The notes below the pieces were generated by a model. That model was not told the origin of the DNA. It ran no database searches and saw only the letters and a list, made by a program, of their open reading frames with translations. Positions 25,501-37,500 of a stretch of DNA of 64,000 nucleotides are shown one piece after another (position 1 is the stretch's first letter; each line of letters begins with the position of its first letter). The DNA is from Marisa cornuarietis (taxonomy: Eukaryota > Mollusca > Gastropoda > Architaenioglossa > Ampullariidae): positions 11,487,501-11,551,500 of the forward strand of contig SMMW01000554.1 of the NCBI GenBank assembly GCA_004794655.1. The letters run 5' to 3'. Both the position numbers and the translations under genes were made by a program.

Positions 25501-28500
25501 CTTGGAGCGGACCAGGGCACGATACAGGCGAAGCAGGACCGTGCAGTCTGCCCCCCAGCTGACATGGCCAACTACTCAAAGAACATCCAAGGCTTTCTGA
25601 CATGAAAGGCGTAGAGATCTGATGTGAGGAAGAAAGGATAGTTTATGGTCAAAGATGACCCCAAGAAATTTTACTTCCTGAACTACTTTGAGTACCATGC
25701 CGTTGACAGAAATACAAGGGTCTGGAAACATGCCTCGTAGTTTACAAAAGTGGATGCATACTGACTTTGTGGGAGAAAATTTGAAGCCATTTTCTGTCAC
25801 CCACTTCTGCACACCGTTTACGCACAGCTGAAGCCGGCGTTCGAGGCATGGCAGCAAACGGCCTCGGATGCAGAGAGCAAAGTCATCTACATACAACGAG
25901 GCCTCCAAACCTGGAGAGACAGATTTTAGGATAGCATCTATTTTAATGTTGAAGAGAGTTGGTGAAAGGATGCTGCCCTGTGGGACGCCCATTTCCTGTT
26001 CCTGAGGAGCAGACAGAATAGAGCCTACACGAACTTGAAAAAGTCGGTGAGATAGAAAGTTTTTAATGAAGATAGGCATACGACCCCGGAAGCTAAGGGC
26101 GTGAAGGTCCAACAGAATACCTTGCTTCCAGGTTGTGTCATACGCCTTTTCCAAATCAAAAAAGACCCCTAACACATGTTCTTTGCTGACAAATGCATCT
26201 CTAAGGAAAGTTTCAAAACGGATTAGATGGTCCGTGGTTCTGTGGTGTTTTCTAAAGCCACACTGCAGGTTGGAGAGGAGGCCATGAGACTCAAGATGCC
26301 ACGTGAGCCGGGCATTCACCATGCGTTCTAAAGTTTTGCACAGACAACTAGTAAGGGCAATAGGACGGTAAGAGTTGGGATCAGAGAGATCCTTACCAGG
26401 TTTTGGGATGGGCACCACGACTGCCTCACTCCACGAGGGAGGAAAACAGCCAGACACCCAGATAAAGTTAAAGATATCTAGGAGGAGGCGGAGAGAGACC
26501 TGTGGAAGATGAGTCAGCAGCTGATATGAAATATTGTCTGGGCCAGGTGCAGAGTCGTTGCACTTCTGGAGGGCCTGCTGCAATTCTTCAAGAGAGAAAG
26601 GTAGGTTGTACTGTTCAGAGTTGTTAGAAGAGAAGTCACAGCTAGAAGATTCCTGAACAGACTTCAGGTGCTGAAATTCTGGAGAGTAGTGGGAAGAAGA
26701 AGAGTTTTGTGCAATGGTGGATGCCAATGAGTTTGCAACATCCTGTGCCTCTGTGAGGATGGAGTCTCCAACCCGCAGGTGGCCTACTGAGCCCGCCTGA
26801 AACTTTCCCTTAATCTTTCTTATGGCCGCCCACACTGTTTGCGGTGTGGTGTTCTTGTTCTTTGGTGATTTTGTGTTTCGTGTTTGTTGACGTGTAGTGT
26901 TCCTGGCTGGTGAAGCTTGTTTGGGCTGTGATGTTTGAGATGCTTGTGTTGACTGGGTGCCACCACTGTTTGCAGGAGGAGGAGGCATATTTTGACGGAC
27001 TGGGACTGGGCCCTCAGAAGAGACCCATGTCATGTCCGTCTGGATAGACACAGAAACTAACGGTCGCTTTGCAACAACTGCTGAAAAAGAAGTGGAACCT
27101 GATGTAGGAGGGTCCCCCACCACGCGACGGCGTGCTTCGGCATATGAAATGCCAGATTCCGCGCGTACACGTTGGATGGTTGCTTCCTCCTTCCACTTCG
27201 GGCAGTCTTTTGAAGAGGCAGTGTGCGCACCGTCACAGTTAGCACAGTGTGCGCTTTTGGAACAGTCAGCTGCAGCGTGGCCAACCTCACTGCAGCGGAA
27301 GCAGCGGGCTTGGGACTTGCAAGAGCTTGCCCCATGGCCATAACGCTGACAGTTGAAACAGCACAAAGGAGAAGGAATGAATAGAGAGACCTTGACCAGT
27401 AGATACCCGACCAGGATAGATTCGGGTAATTTGGGAAGGCTGAAAGTCAGAAAAAGTGTATTGGTAGGCACAGAGTTCCCATCCCTCTTGAGGTGGACCC
27501 TCTGGACTGCTGTAACCCCCTTGGATGCCAGTCAAGTTCCGACATCCCAGCAAGGTCGGGACACCTGATGACACCTCTGGAGGAGTTGAGGGATCTAAGG
27601 ATAGTCACCTTGATGGGGCGGTCAACAAACTGCTTCGAGTCCCATCGGCGAAGAGCCTCTGACGCCTTTTGAGTTTTGCACTGGACCAGAAATTGTCCAA
27701 GGCGAAGTTTCTTTATAGAAGCAAAACCAGTATTTGAAATATTTTTAAATCCCTTGTCTATAGCAAAAGGGGAGAGGGACGAGAGTGGCCGAGCCGACTC
27801 TGCGCCCTCCACAACAAGAAAACGGGGCCAAGCCCCCTCTAAAGCCTTATGAGCATTCACACTTTCACGCACTTCATCCTCACTATCAGACGAAAAAACA
27901 TCCTCCCTACTTCTTTTCCCCAGATTTGATTTTTTTTTTGCACCACAGTAGGAGTGCGTCAAGGATGTCCCCTATCACCCGTGCTGTTCAATATATTCTT
28001 GGAGAACATTATGCTAGAAGCTCTTCATGACCACCATACTTCCATTTCAATTGGTGGAAGACCAATCTGCAGTCTACACTTAGCAGGTACTAACAAGGAA
28101 CTGCAAGACCTCACCAACAGACTGACAGACAGCTCAAATGCATATGGAATGGAGGCCAGCACTGAAAACAGCAAAGTTATTATCAATGGCAACGGCAAAG
28201 CAGAGATCTTTATGAACAGGGTACAGCTCGAAGAGGTAAGCAGTTTCAAGTACTTGGGAGCCACCCTCTCCAAGGACAGCAGCTCCACGCTAGATATCCG
28301 CATCAGGATCGCAACAGCAACAGCAGCAATGGCTAGGCTAGAAAGGATCTGGCATAGCCACAAGATAAGGTTCACTACCAATAGGCAAAAGTGGCAGGCC
28401 CTGTCAGCTGCCGCATCTATCCATGTGCTTCCCGCCAACGCCAGGTACCAGACAAGGGATGACTGACTGACTGACTGACACAAGTAATGTCAAATATTAC

Positions 28501-31500
28501 CAACAGACCATTTGTTGTTCAAATTCAGCCACCATTTTACTTAACAAAAATGCCACTTGGTAATACAGTTCAGAGAACTGATTTCTCAATGGCATATAAA
28601 CAAAATTTTCTTATTAATCTTTTAAAAAAGCCTTTGTCATCAACTAAAAGTGCATAATAAATATATATGCAGACGTTCATTTATATCAAACAGATATCCC
28701 TGCTCAGGCATTTATTTAGACTGGATGTTGTAACAATGTGGTCTTACATGAGGATAAAATAGTCATGCTAGTGTCAGTTCAAATCACACAGAAAACCGCT
28801 ATGATATGGTTGGAGAGCTTTATTTTAAACATTTAAATAAATATGCATCAATTTATAGGCATTTGAAGACAGGGTTCCTGGAATATAAACAGACTGACCG
28901 ATTTCCCTGACCTCTGTCAAGTATGACCTGATTTTGATGGATTTCAGATAATTTTAATAGGGAGGTTTTACTGCATTCTAAAGGTTAGTCTGTTTTGTAA
29001 GCAGTTCTAATAATGGGTCATGGCAATGGAAGCACCAAGCTGTGTATCGAATTCCTGTTTTCCAAGGTTTTAACCTTATAAATAACACGGAACTGAAAAA
29101 AAAACAGCCATGTGTTTTGTATGATTGTTGTGTCATGCAAATGACAGTGCTGCAAGTCTAGATGCAACAAACATCATGAACTGACATTAAACCCTGCAAT
29201 AAGTTTTCCCCTCATAAGTAACCTCTGACGACGTCACTAGCAAGGGTTAGCATCTTTCCTTAAATCTTTGAAATCTTAAAAACATCTTACAATACAGCTG
29301 AAAACCTAGGTTCAACATAGGTGACTGCATTCAATCTACTGCTCAATGCCTGACATACTGAAATGCTGATTTCAGAAAGGTGCAAGCATCTGCCTCTAGC
29401 CAATGGCTGGGATGTGTCATCCTGAGAATTTATTAACTATCGACCGTTTCAAGGAAGGAACTGCTGCATTCCTAAGTGAAGTAAGTTCTCTATGGTTATG
29501 TATTTTGAAATTACTATATCTTAATATATTGTTATTACTGTGTTAAACATGACAGGCATCAAACAAAATATTTTACCTGCACAGGATCTCCAACTTTTAA
29601 CCTCTGCTCCATGTCTTTTTTGCATTCTTTTCCAACTGATTCAGGAACAAAACCTTGCTGAGAGTTGCTAGAAATTGTAACAGCAGGCTGTTTGTCCTTC
29701 CTTTCACTTGGAACAGACTTCCCTATCATGCTGTTATTAGCCCAGGGTTTTGCTGCATCTGCAGTTTTCATTTTAAGGGTTTGTTCTTCATGCAACATCT
29801 CTTCTTTTATCTGACAGGAGGGTACCTGCTGTGTCTGCTGAGCAGAAGGTTGTTGAGGCCTTAATGATTTTTTACCGTTTGAAAAATTCTGAGGTCCAGT
29901 CTTTTCATCTCTTTGCTGTGGAGTTTTCTTGTAATCCTGTATTTTCTGGTTTTGTCCTTGGGACTGCCCTGAGACTGGACCATTATTTGGACATCTTTTT
30001 CTTTCTTGGTAGGAATGAGGGATCTTTGAAGGATCTTCATAGCTTGTAGGTGTTGGCAACAGTGGACCTGTCTGCCTATTTTCATGATGACTAGAAGGAT
30101 GTGGCAGAAGATGCCTCCTTTCTGAGGGACAAAATTGTGATTCTCCTTCAGTTGGAAATAGACATTTAGAATGCTTTTTTGACGGATTAGCTTTACTCTT
30201 TTGTTGGCTTTTATACTGATGAGGGAACTGTTCTGATGATTCTGATGACTGACATCCATTATCAACGAAGGTGCTGAAAATCTCCTTGTTCAACTGTATT
30301 GAAAAAAAAAATAACCCATTGAATTTCACTATGGAGGTTAAGAAAAATTAAGATAAATCAAACAATTATTTTATACAAGTGCTATGATGATTTTATGAAG
30401 TCAAGAAGCTTTCACATTCTATGAGGTACAAAAAAAGAAATTATCTTTTGCCGTAAGTCTTCTGCATGGGTGGAAGCCAGAAATTTTCCTGGCCCCGTAT
30501 GCAAGAAGCACCGATAGCCAATCATCACGATAGAGCCTTTCGGTCCGAAAGCTATCGCAGCGATAGTCTCCCCACTAACGTGGTATGCAGAGACACACCG
30601 AAAGAGCTCCACTAGCTTTCGTCGCGGTAACGCTGTTCTATAAATAGCTTCCGGGGAGGCCCGATTTTCATTAGTTACTGCGCATGTATTTGTGAGATGC
30701 AATGCAAAATAAAAAAAATGTGGGTTACAGTACACAGCATCAGCACACACACACTCCTGCAATAGGTACACAAAAGTGAGATGCAATGCAAAATAATAAA
30801 AAAAAAATGTGGGTTACAGTACCAAGTCTCCACACACACACACCCCTGCAATAGGTATTATAAGTGAGATGCAATGCAAAATTTAAAAAAAGTGGTTTAC
30901 AGCACAAAGCCTCAGCACACACATACACATTGCTTCAACAGGTATTCAGAAGAGAGATGCAATGCAAAATTTTAAAAAAAATATGGGTTACAGTTCAAAG
31001 CCTCAGCACACACACACACATATCCCTGCAATAGGTATTTAGAAGTGAGATGCAATGCAAAATAATAAAAAATGTGGGTTACAGCACAAAGTCTCCACAC
31101 ACACACACACACTGCAGCAAAAGGTATTCAGAAGTGAGATGCAATGCGAAATAATAAAATGTAGGTTACAGTACAAAGCCTCAGCATACACACACACACA
31201 TTCCTGCAACAGGTATTCAGAAGTTAGATGCAATGCGAAATAAAAAAAATGTGAGTTACAGTACAAAGCCTAAGCACACACACACACACATCCCTGCAAT
31301 AGGTATTCAGAAGTGAGATGCAATGCAAAATAATAAAAAAAATGTGGGTTACAGTACCAAGTCTCCACACACACACACACACATCCCTGCAATAGGTATT
31401 CAGAAGTGAGATGCAATGCAAAATTTTAACAAAAATGTGAGTTACAGTACAAAGCCTCAGCACACACACAACCCTGCAATAGGTATTCAAAAGTGAGATG

Positions 31501-34500
31501 CAATTCAAAATAATACAAAATGTGAGTTACAGTACAAAGCCTCTGCACACACACACACACAACCCTGCAATAGGTATTCAAAAGTGAGATGCAATTCAAA
31601 ATAATAAAAAATGTGGGTTACAGTACCAAGTCTCCACACATCCCTCCTGCAATAGGTATTTAGAAGTGAGATGCAATGCAAAATAATAAAAAAATGTAGG
31701 TTACAGTACAAAGCATCAGCACACACACACACACACACTGCAGCAAAAGGTATTCAGAAGTGAGATGCAATGCGAAATAATAAAATGTAGGTTACAGTAC
31801 AAAGCCTCAGCATACACACACACACATTCCTGCAACAGGTATTCAGAAGTTAGATGCAATGCGAAATAAAAAAAATGTGAGTTACAGTACAAAGCCTAAG
31901 CACACACACACACACATCCCTGCAATAGGTATTCAGAAGTGAGATGCAATGCAAAATAATAAAAAAAATGTGGGTTACAGTACCAAGTCTCCACACACAC
32001 ACACACACATCCCTGCAATAGGTATTCAGAAGTGAGATGCAATGCAAAATTTTAACAAAAATGTGAGTTACAGTACAAAGCCTCAGCACACACACAACCC
32101 TGCAATAGGTATTCAAAAGTGAGACGCAATTCAAAATAATACAAAATGTGAGTTACAGTACAAAGCCTCTGCACACACACACACACAACCCTGCAATAGG
32201 TATTCAAAAGTGAGATGCAATTCAAAATAATAAAAAATGTGGGTTACAGTACCAAGTCTCCACACATCCCTCCTGCAATAGGTATTTAGAAGTGAGATGC
32301 AATGCAAAATAATAAAAAAATGTAGGTTACAGTACAAAGCATCAGCACACACACACACACACACCGCTGCAACAGGTATTCAGAAGTTAGATGCAATGCG
32401 AAATAAAAAAAATGTGGGTTACAGTACAAAGCCTAAGCACACACACACACACATGCCAGCAATAGGTATTCAGAAGTGAGATGCAATGCAAAATAATAAA
32501 AAATGTAGGTTAGAGTACAATGCCACAACACACACACACACACATCCCTGCAATAGGTATTCAGAAGTGAGATGCAATGCGAAATTAAAAAAAATGTGGG
32601 TTACAGTACAAAGCCTCAGCACACACACACATCCCTGCAATAGGTATTCAGAAGTGAGATGCAATGCAAAATTTTAACAAAAATGTGAGTTACAGTACAA
32701 AGCCTCAGCACACACACAACCCTGCAATAGGTATTCAAAAGTGAGATGCAATTCAAAATAATACAAAATGTGAGTTACAGTACAAAGCCTAAGCACACAC
32801 ACACACACACATCCCTGCAATAGGTAAAGTGAAATGCAATGCAAAATAATAAAAAAAAATGTGGGTTACAGTAAAAAGTCTCCACACACACACTCCTGCA
32901 ACAGATATTCAGAAGTGAGATGCAATGCGAAATAAAAAAAATGTGGGTTAGAGTACAAAGCCTAAGCACACACACACTTCTGCAATAGGTACACAAAAGT
33001 GAGATGCAATGCAAAATAATAAAAAAAATGTGGGTTGCAGTACAAAGTCTCCACACACACACAACTTTGCAATAGGTAAACAGAAGTGAGATGCAATGCA
33101 AAATAATAAAAAATATGTGGGTTACAGTACAAAGTCTCCACACACACATTCCTGCAACAGGTATTCAAAAGTGAGATGCAATGCAAAATAAAAAAATATG
33201 GGTTATAGTACAAAGCCACAACACACCCACACAATAGGTATTCAAAAGTGAGATGCAATGCAAAATTTTAACAAAAATGTGAGTTACAGTACAAAGCCTC
33301 AGCACACACACAAACAACCCTGCAATAGGTATTCAAAAGTGAGATGCAATTCAAAATAATAAAAAATGTGGGTTACAGCACAAAGTCTCCACACACACAC
33401 TACTGCAACAGGTATTCAGAAGTTAGATGCAATGCGAAATAAAAAAAAAGTGGGTTACAGTACAAAGCCTCAGCACACACACACACACCCTGCAAAAGGT
33501 ATTTAGATGTGAGATGCAATGCAAACTAAAAAATTGTGGGTTACAGTACAAAGTCTCCACACGCATACACTCTCTCAAACAAGGTAAATCCTATGTCAAA
33601 TTCTAGAAAATTTGACTGTCACATTGCAGTCTTGTTAGTCTGCACAATACCTAAGCTAGGATGTCAATCTGTTCTTTTTTAAATTTAAAATATTATTTAA
33701 AAAGCAACTAATCACTGCTAGAATCAAATATACAACAAGCTGAACGAGTTTTAGCAGCAGCGTAGTAACTGATTTATTCTGTAACACTGGAGAAAGTGAC
33801 CCACGTCGATTCGATAATTCGATTTCTCCTGTAATCTCATTAGTCAGTTGTAAAATATCTTGTCTTCTAAATCTAAATTTCTTGTAAAGTTCTTGGTCAT
33901 TGTACCGGTCGAGGGGATGATTCCTGTCCCGAAAAACACGTTCTCGGCGCAAACGTCGTCGAATACGGTTCAATACCATCCAGTCCGCCATCTTGTGCTT
34001 TCGTTACGATAGCGAGCTAACGGAGGGGTGAGGCTCCATTAGCCTTAGAGCTACGATAGCCGGCTATCGGGGGTCCCTGCATGCGAATTTTTTTCCGCGC
34101 TGTTGTGACGAAAGAGATATCGTACCTATAGCGGCGCTATCGGTGCTTCTTGCATACGGGGCCTGGTGCTCAAGTCTTTCCAAGAGTAAAATGTCACTAA
34201 AGTATATGCACAAATAATATAAATGCATCACTATTTCACACATAAAACACCATTACTAGTCATAATTCCTTTCTTTTTTCATCAATAGTTCAACAATACT
34301 GTAACACATTTTATGTTTAGATAATGTCATTGCTAGCACTGCTATTGTATTTAAAAATGTTTGGTCTCCTTGTCTGAAGATGACAACAGCAGACTTGCAA
34401 GGAATTTGTCAGAATATTGTCAGTCTATCCTGAATCTACTTCTGTGTAGGCAGTGTCTGCAAATTCTTCTTTTATATTGACATTCTGTTTTCATTCTTGT

Positions 34501-37500
34501 CTCTAGGTAATCTCCACTGTAGCTTGTCAGGACCAATACTAGTTGAATGTGTCCTCAGGGCTTCTGCTTACGCAAAAAATTGCGTACAGTACGCATTAAA
34601 AGTTCTGAGGTCCCCTTCAATTTTCGTCAATGGGGTCCCAGTCCCCTTCAAATTTGGACTTAGAACAGATAGAAAATTGGGTAAGTGTCTCACATCGTAG
34701 CCCAATCTAATGTTGTCGTCTGCTACAAGGTGAGAGTAACTTCCCTTGCACTGAGTTTTTTTTCCCTTACTGGAAAGAGTTCCATCATGAACGTTGATCT
34801 GAGCTGATCTTAGCGTTCCAGTCACCTGCCATGGCCACTAGCTCTTTCTTCGAGACCCCACACAACGCTCTTTCCAGCTGTTCATAGAACGTCTCCACAA
34901 CCTCATCCGTACAAACAGTGGTAGGTGCATGTGTGAGCCTGTGCATATGTGCATGCATGCTCCCACAAAATTTTTCTGTGTGCTGTTAAATCCCCATGGT
35001 TTGTTTGATCCTAATCAAATTTTTTGCAGTACTTCGTTATATGATGTCACTGACAGCATGGTTAAAATCGTTGATTTGTTGATTTTTTTTTCACATTGTA
35101 AAGGGACCCCCTTTAGAGTTAGCCTGGGACCCCTTAGAAATTTGAAGGGGTCCCTGGGACCCCAAAGAATTTAGCTTTAGCAGAAGCCCTGTGTCCTTTT
35201 GTGGTCTGTGAGGCAGTGTCTATGACAGAAAGGGAGTGTGGAAGAGAGAACAAGCGAGGGGTAATGTGTATGATATGTACAGGATAAGGCTGATTATTCT
35301 TTTTGTTTTGTCTCTTCCAAGATCAAGTCATCATCATCATCATTTGCTATGTGATCATGTAGATCTTAACAATGATTAGCTCTATAGACAAGAACTACTT
35401 CCAGTGGAATTGCACTGCTTCTATTCTGATGGCTTGTGAAATCAATTTCGTTTTTCGAACACGCCTTCTGCAGGCAACCCAGTGAGCAGACAAAAAAAAA
35501 AAAATCAAACCAAAGCAAAAGCCATATTGTTCTATGACTGGACTTATGGTATGGACGAGAACATTTGCAGCCTGTATCACAGTTTTTCAAAATGATTTTC
35601 GCACACTGGAGTAGCTTCTTGCTAGGTATCATTCATATTATCTGACATTCTCTAGACAACAATGTTGCATGTTATGTTATGTGCGTTCCTGTCTGTCTTT
35701 TTGTGTGTGTAAAGCACCATGAGCCTCTCCATAGGACCAGGATATGGCACTATATATTCGTTGTATTATTATTATTGTCATCTTCCAAGTGCAGTGTTCC
35801 AAAATGCGTCTTATGGGAATATTGTAAGCTACCTTGTGGTAAATCAGTTGCTTTTGTGTTTTTATAAACAGGAATGCAAGAACCAACAATGTCAAATGCC
35901 CAACATGCTAATTTTGGCTAGATCTTTTTCTTATACTAATGGGCCTTTTGAAATAGACTCCAGGTGGCCAGATGAATGAAACTCATCTGGTAACTGACTC
36001 TATAAGCAAACTTTTTGAGTGAAATACCCCTACCCCACTTCAACTCAGGCAAAATAGAACTTAAGCTTACATAATAGTTAGCTTAGTTAATATTTTACAT
36101 AAGGCTTATGTTTCTGGTTATTTACTTACATTTACAATCTCCTCCCCAACATATACATCAAAGTCAGAGGCATCGCCAACTGAGGATGCAAGTTCAGACC
36201 TATCAAAGAGAATATAAAAACAAAGCTCGGATAATTGCAAGAATGTAAGCAAAGAGATTTTTTTTTAAATTACAGCAAAATGTGTGGTACCCATTTACTA
36301 TGCAACATTCTGCACACCTATGAAGAAACCCTTTATCCAGTTGTAATTGTAATACCCACAAGAGACTGCAAGACATGGTTCATCTAAAACTGACATTATA
36401 GGACACAGCCAACAGAATTTAAGCTTTAATACCATACTAGTAAATGTAAATGGATGTCTATGTGACAAATTCTTTGTTACTTACATACAAGCATGACACA
36501 TGTATGCACTTGCATGCACACATACTCATGTATGTCATCTGTGTAACTGAAAGACCAAGAAACAACTGCACTAAACTTTGTAAAATACATACGCCACAAT
36601 TTCACATTTATCTTTATGCTGTGGCCAATCCTTTATCTGACATGCTTTGGAGCAGTAGCGAGTTTTACACCTGGCGCATTTGCATGAGGCTGCAGAAAAA
36701 CGAAAGGAGATAGATAAACACTAACTTGACAACATCCACAACCATACATAGTACTCTTTAGAGAACTTTATTTCCCACCAAATGAAAATACCACAAATAG
36801 AATCAAGCCAAATCTTATCACAGAAAAGCACTGAACACTTTTGACCAAAGCTAACAAACGCCAACACTATGCAGTCAGTATGTCAGTGTTCAGATTTCTG
36901 GACATCTAGAATCTCAAAATAAAGGTCATGTTTCACACACATACAAAATGAATAAGAAGAGTTAATAGGGTTTAAAACAACAGCTTACTTACCATTTTGA
37001 CCACAGAAAACACACTGGAGCAAACCTGGAAAATTTTTGTTTTTTAATTATAACAAAGTGTAGAGAAAAAAATCTTCAAGAATTAGAAGTCACAGACCAA
37101 AACAAACTATTAACATTTATGAACTAGTTTTAATAATTTTTCAATAATACGCATACATTCATTAATGCAGCACAAAGCATTCCTCAATCTATCCTTTCAG
37201 CTATCTCCAAAATGCTACCTATATATTCAGCACAAAGCATTCATCAGTCTACCCACAAGAAAGGAAGCATCCCCCTTACTGCACAATGACTACTGCAAAC
37301 ATCTGACAGTAGGAGTGTAATATGCTGTTTGTCCTATATTCACACTGCACTGTGTTCCTGTCTCCTACTGAGTCTCCTATCTTAAGTTGGGTTTTAACTG
37401 AACCATGAAAAATATCATAGGATGTAGGTGTGAACGATCTAATGATGCTGTGAACAAATCAGTTGTCATGCTAAAACATAAAATTACATTTTAGCCTACG

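Larger units (their letters stand above)
23996..27938 (-). mobile_element. Nimbus-like (I superfamily) LINE, copy 2
   Basis: A nearly 4-kb element on the minus strand. It has ORF1 with three CCHC knuckles, reverse transcriptase, RNase H, a C-terminal Cys/His domain, and a 3' tail ending in GTTAAACACTAAC plus AAAC repeats. RT plus RNase H in a non-LTR element, with CCHC ORF1, fits the I superfamily; Nimbus is the version described from the snail Biomphalaria. The APE endonuclease is absent: ORF1 is fused in frame to the segment before RT. One TGA and two frameshifts also disable it. It is nested in the RTE relic, whose middle is missing. Confidence 0.85.
30492..34162 (-). mobile_element. PIF/Harbinger-type DNA transposon with minisatellite core
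   Basis: The ends are perfect 27-bp inverted repeats (30,492-30,518 and 34,136-34,162; outer bases GCCCCGTATGCAAGAAGC). Both flanks carry CTG (30,489-30,491 and 34,163-34,165), a 3-bp target duplication as Harbinger elements make. The right part holds the start of a Harbinger transposase on the minus strand (33,656-33,991). The catalytic part is missing, and about 2.9 kb of the interior is a tandem repeat array. The element lies in the Tudor-gene intron between exons 13 and 14. Confidence 0.85.

Noticed and set aside
30412..30786. Minus-strand open frame through the left Harbinger end
   Set aside because: It translates the terminal inverted repeat and the first minisatellite units; no protein family.
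30690..33565. CRISPR-like regular repeats and many open frames with CVCVC/HTHT runs
   Set aside because: Units are contiguous minisatellite repeats without unique spacers, in an animal genome; the frames are by-products of CA/GT runs.
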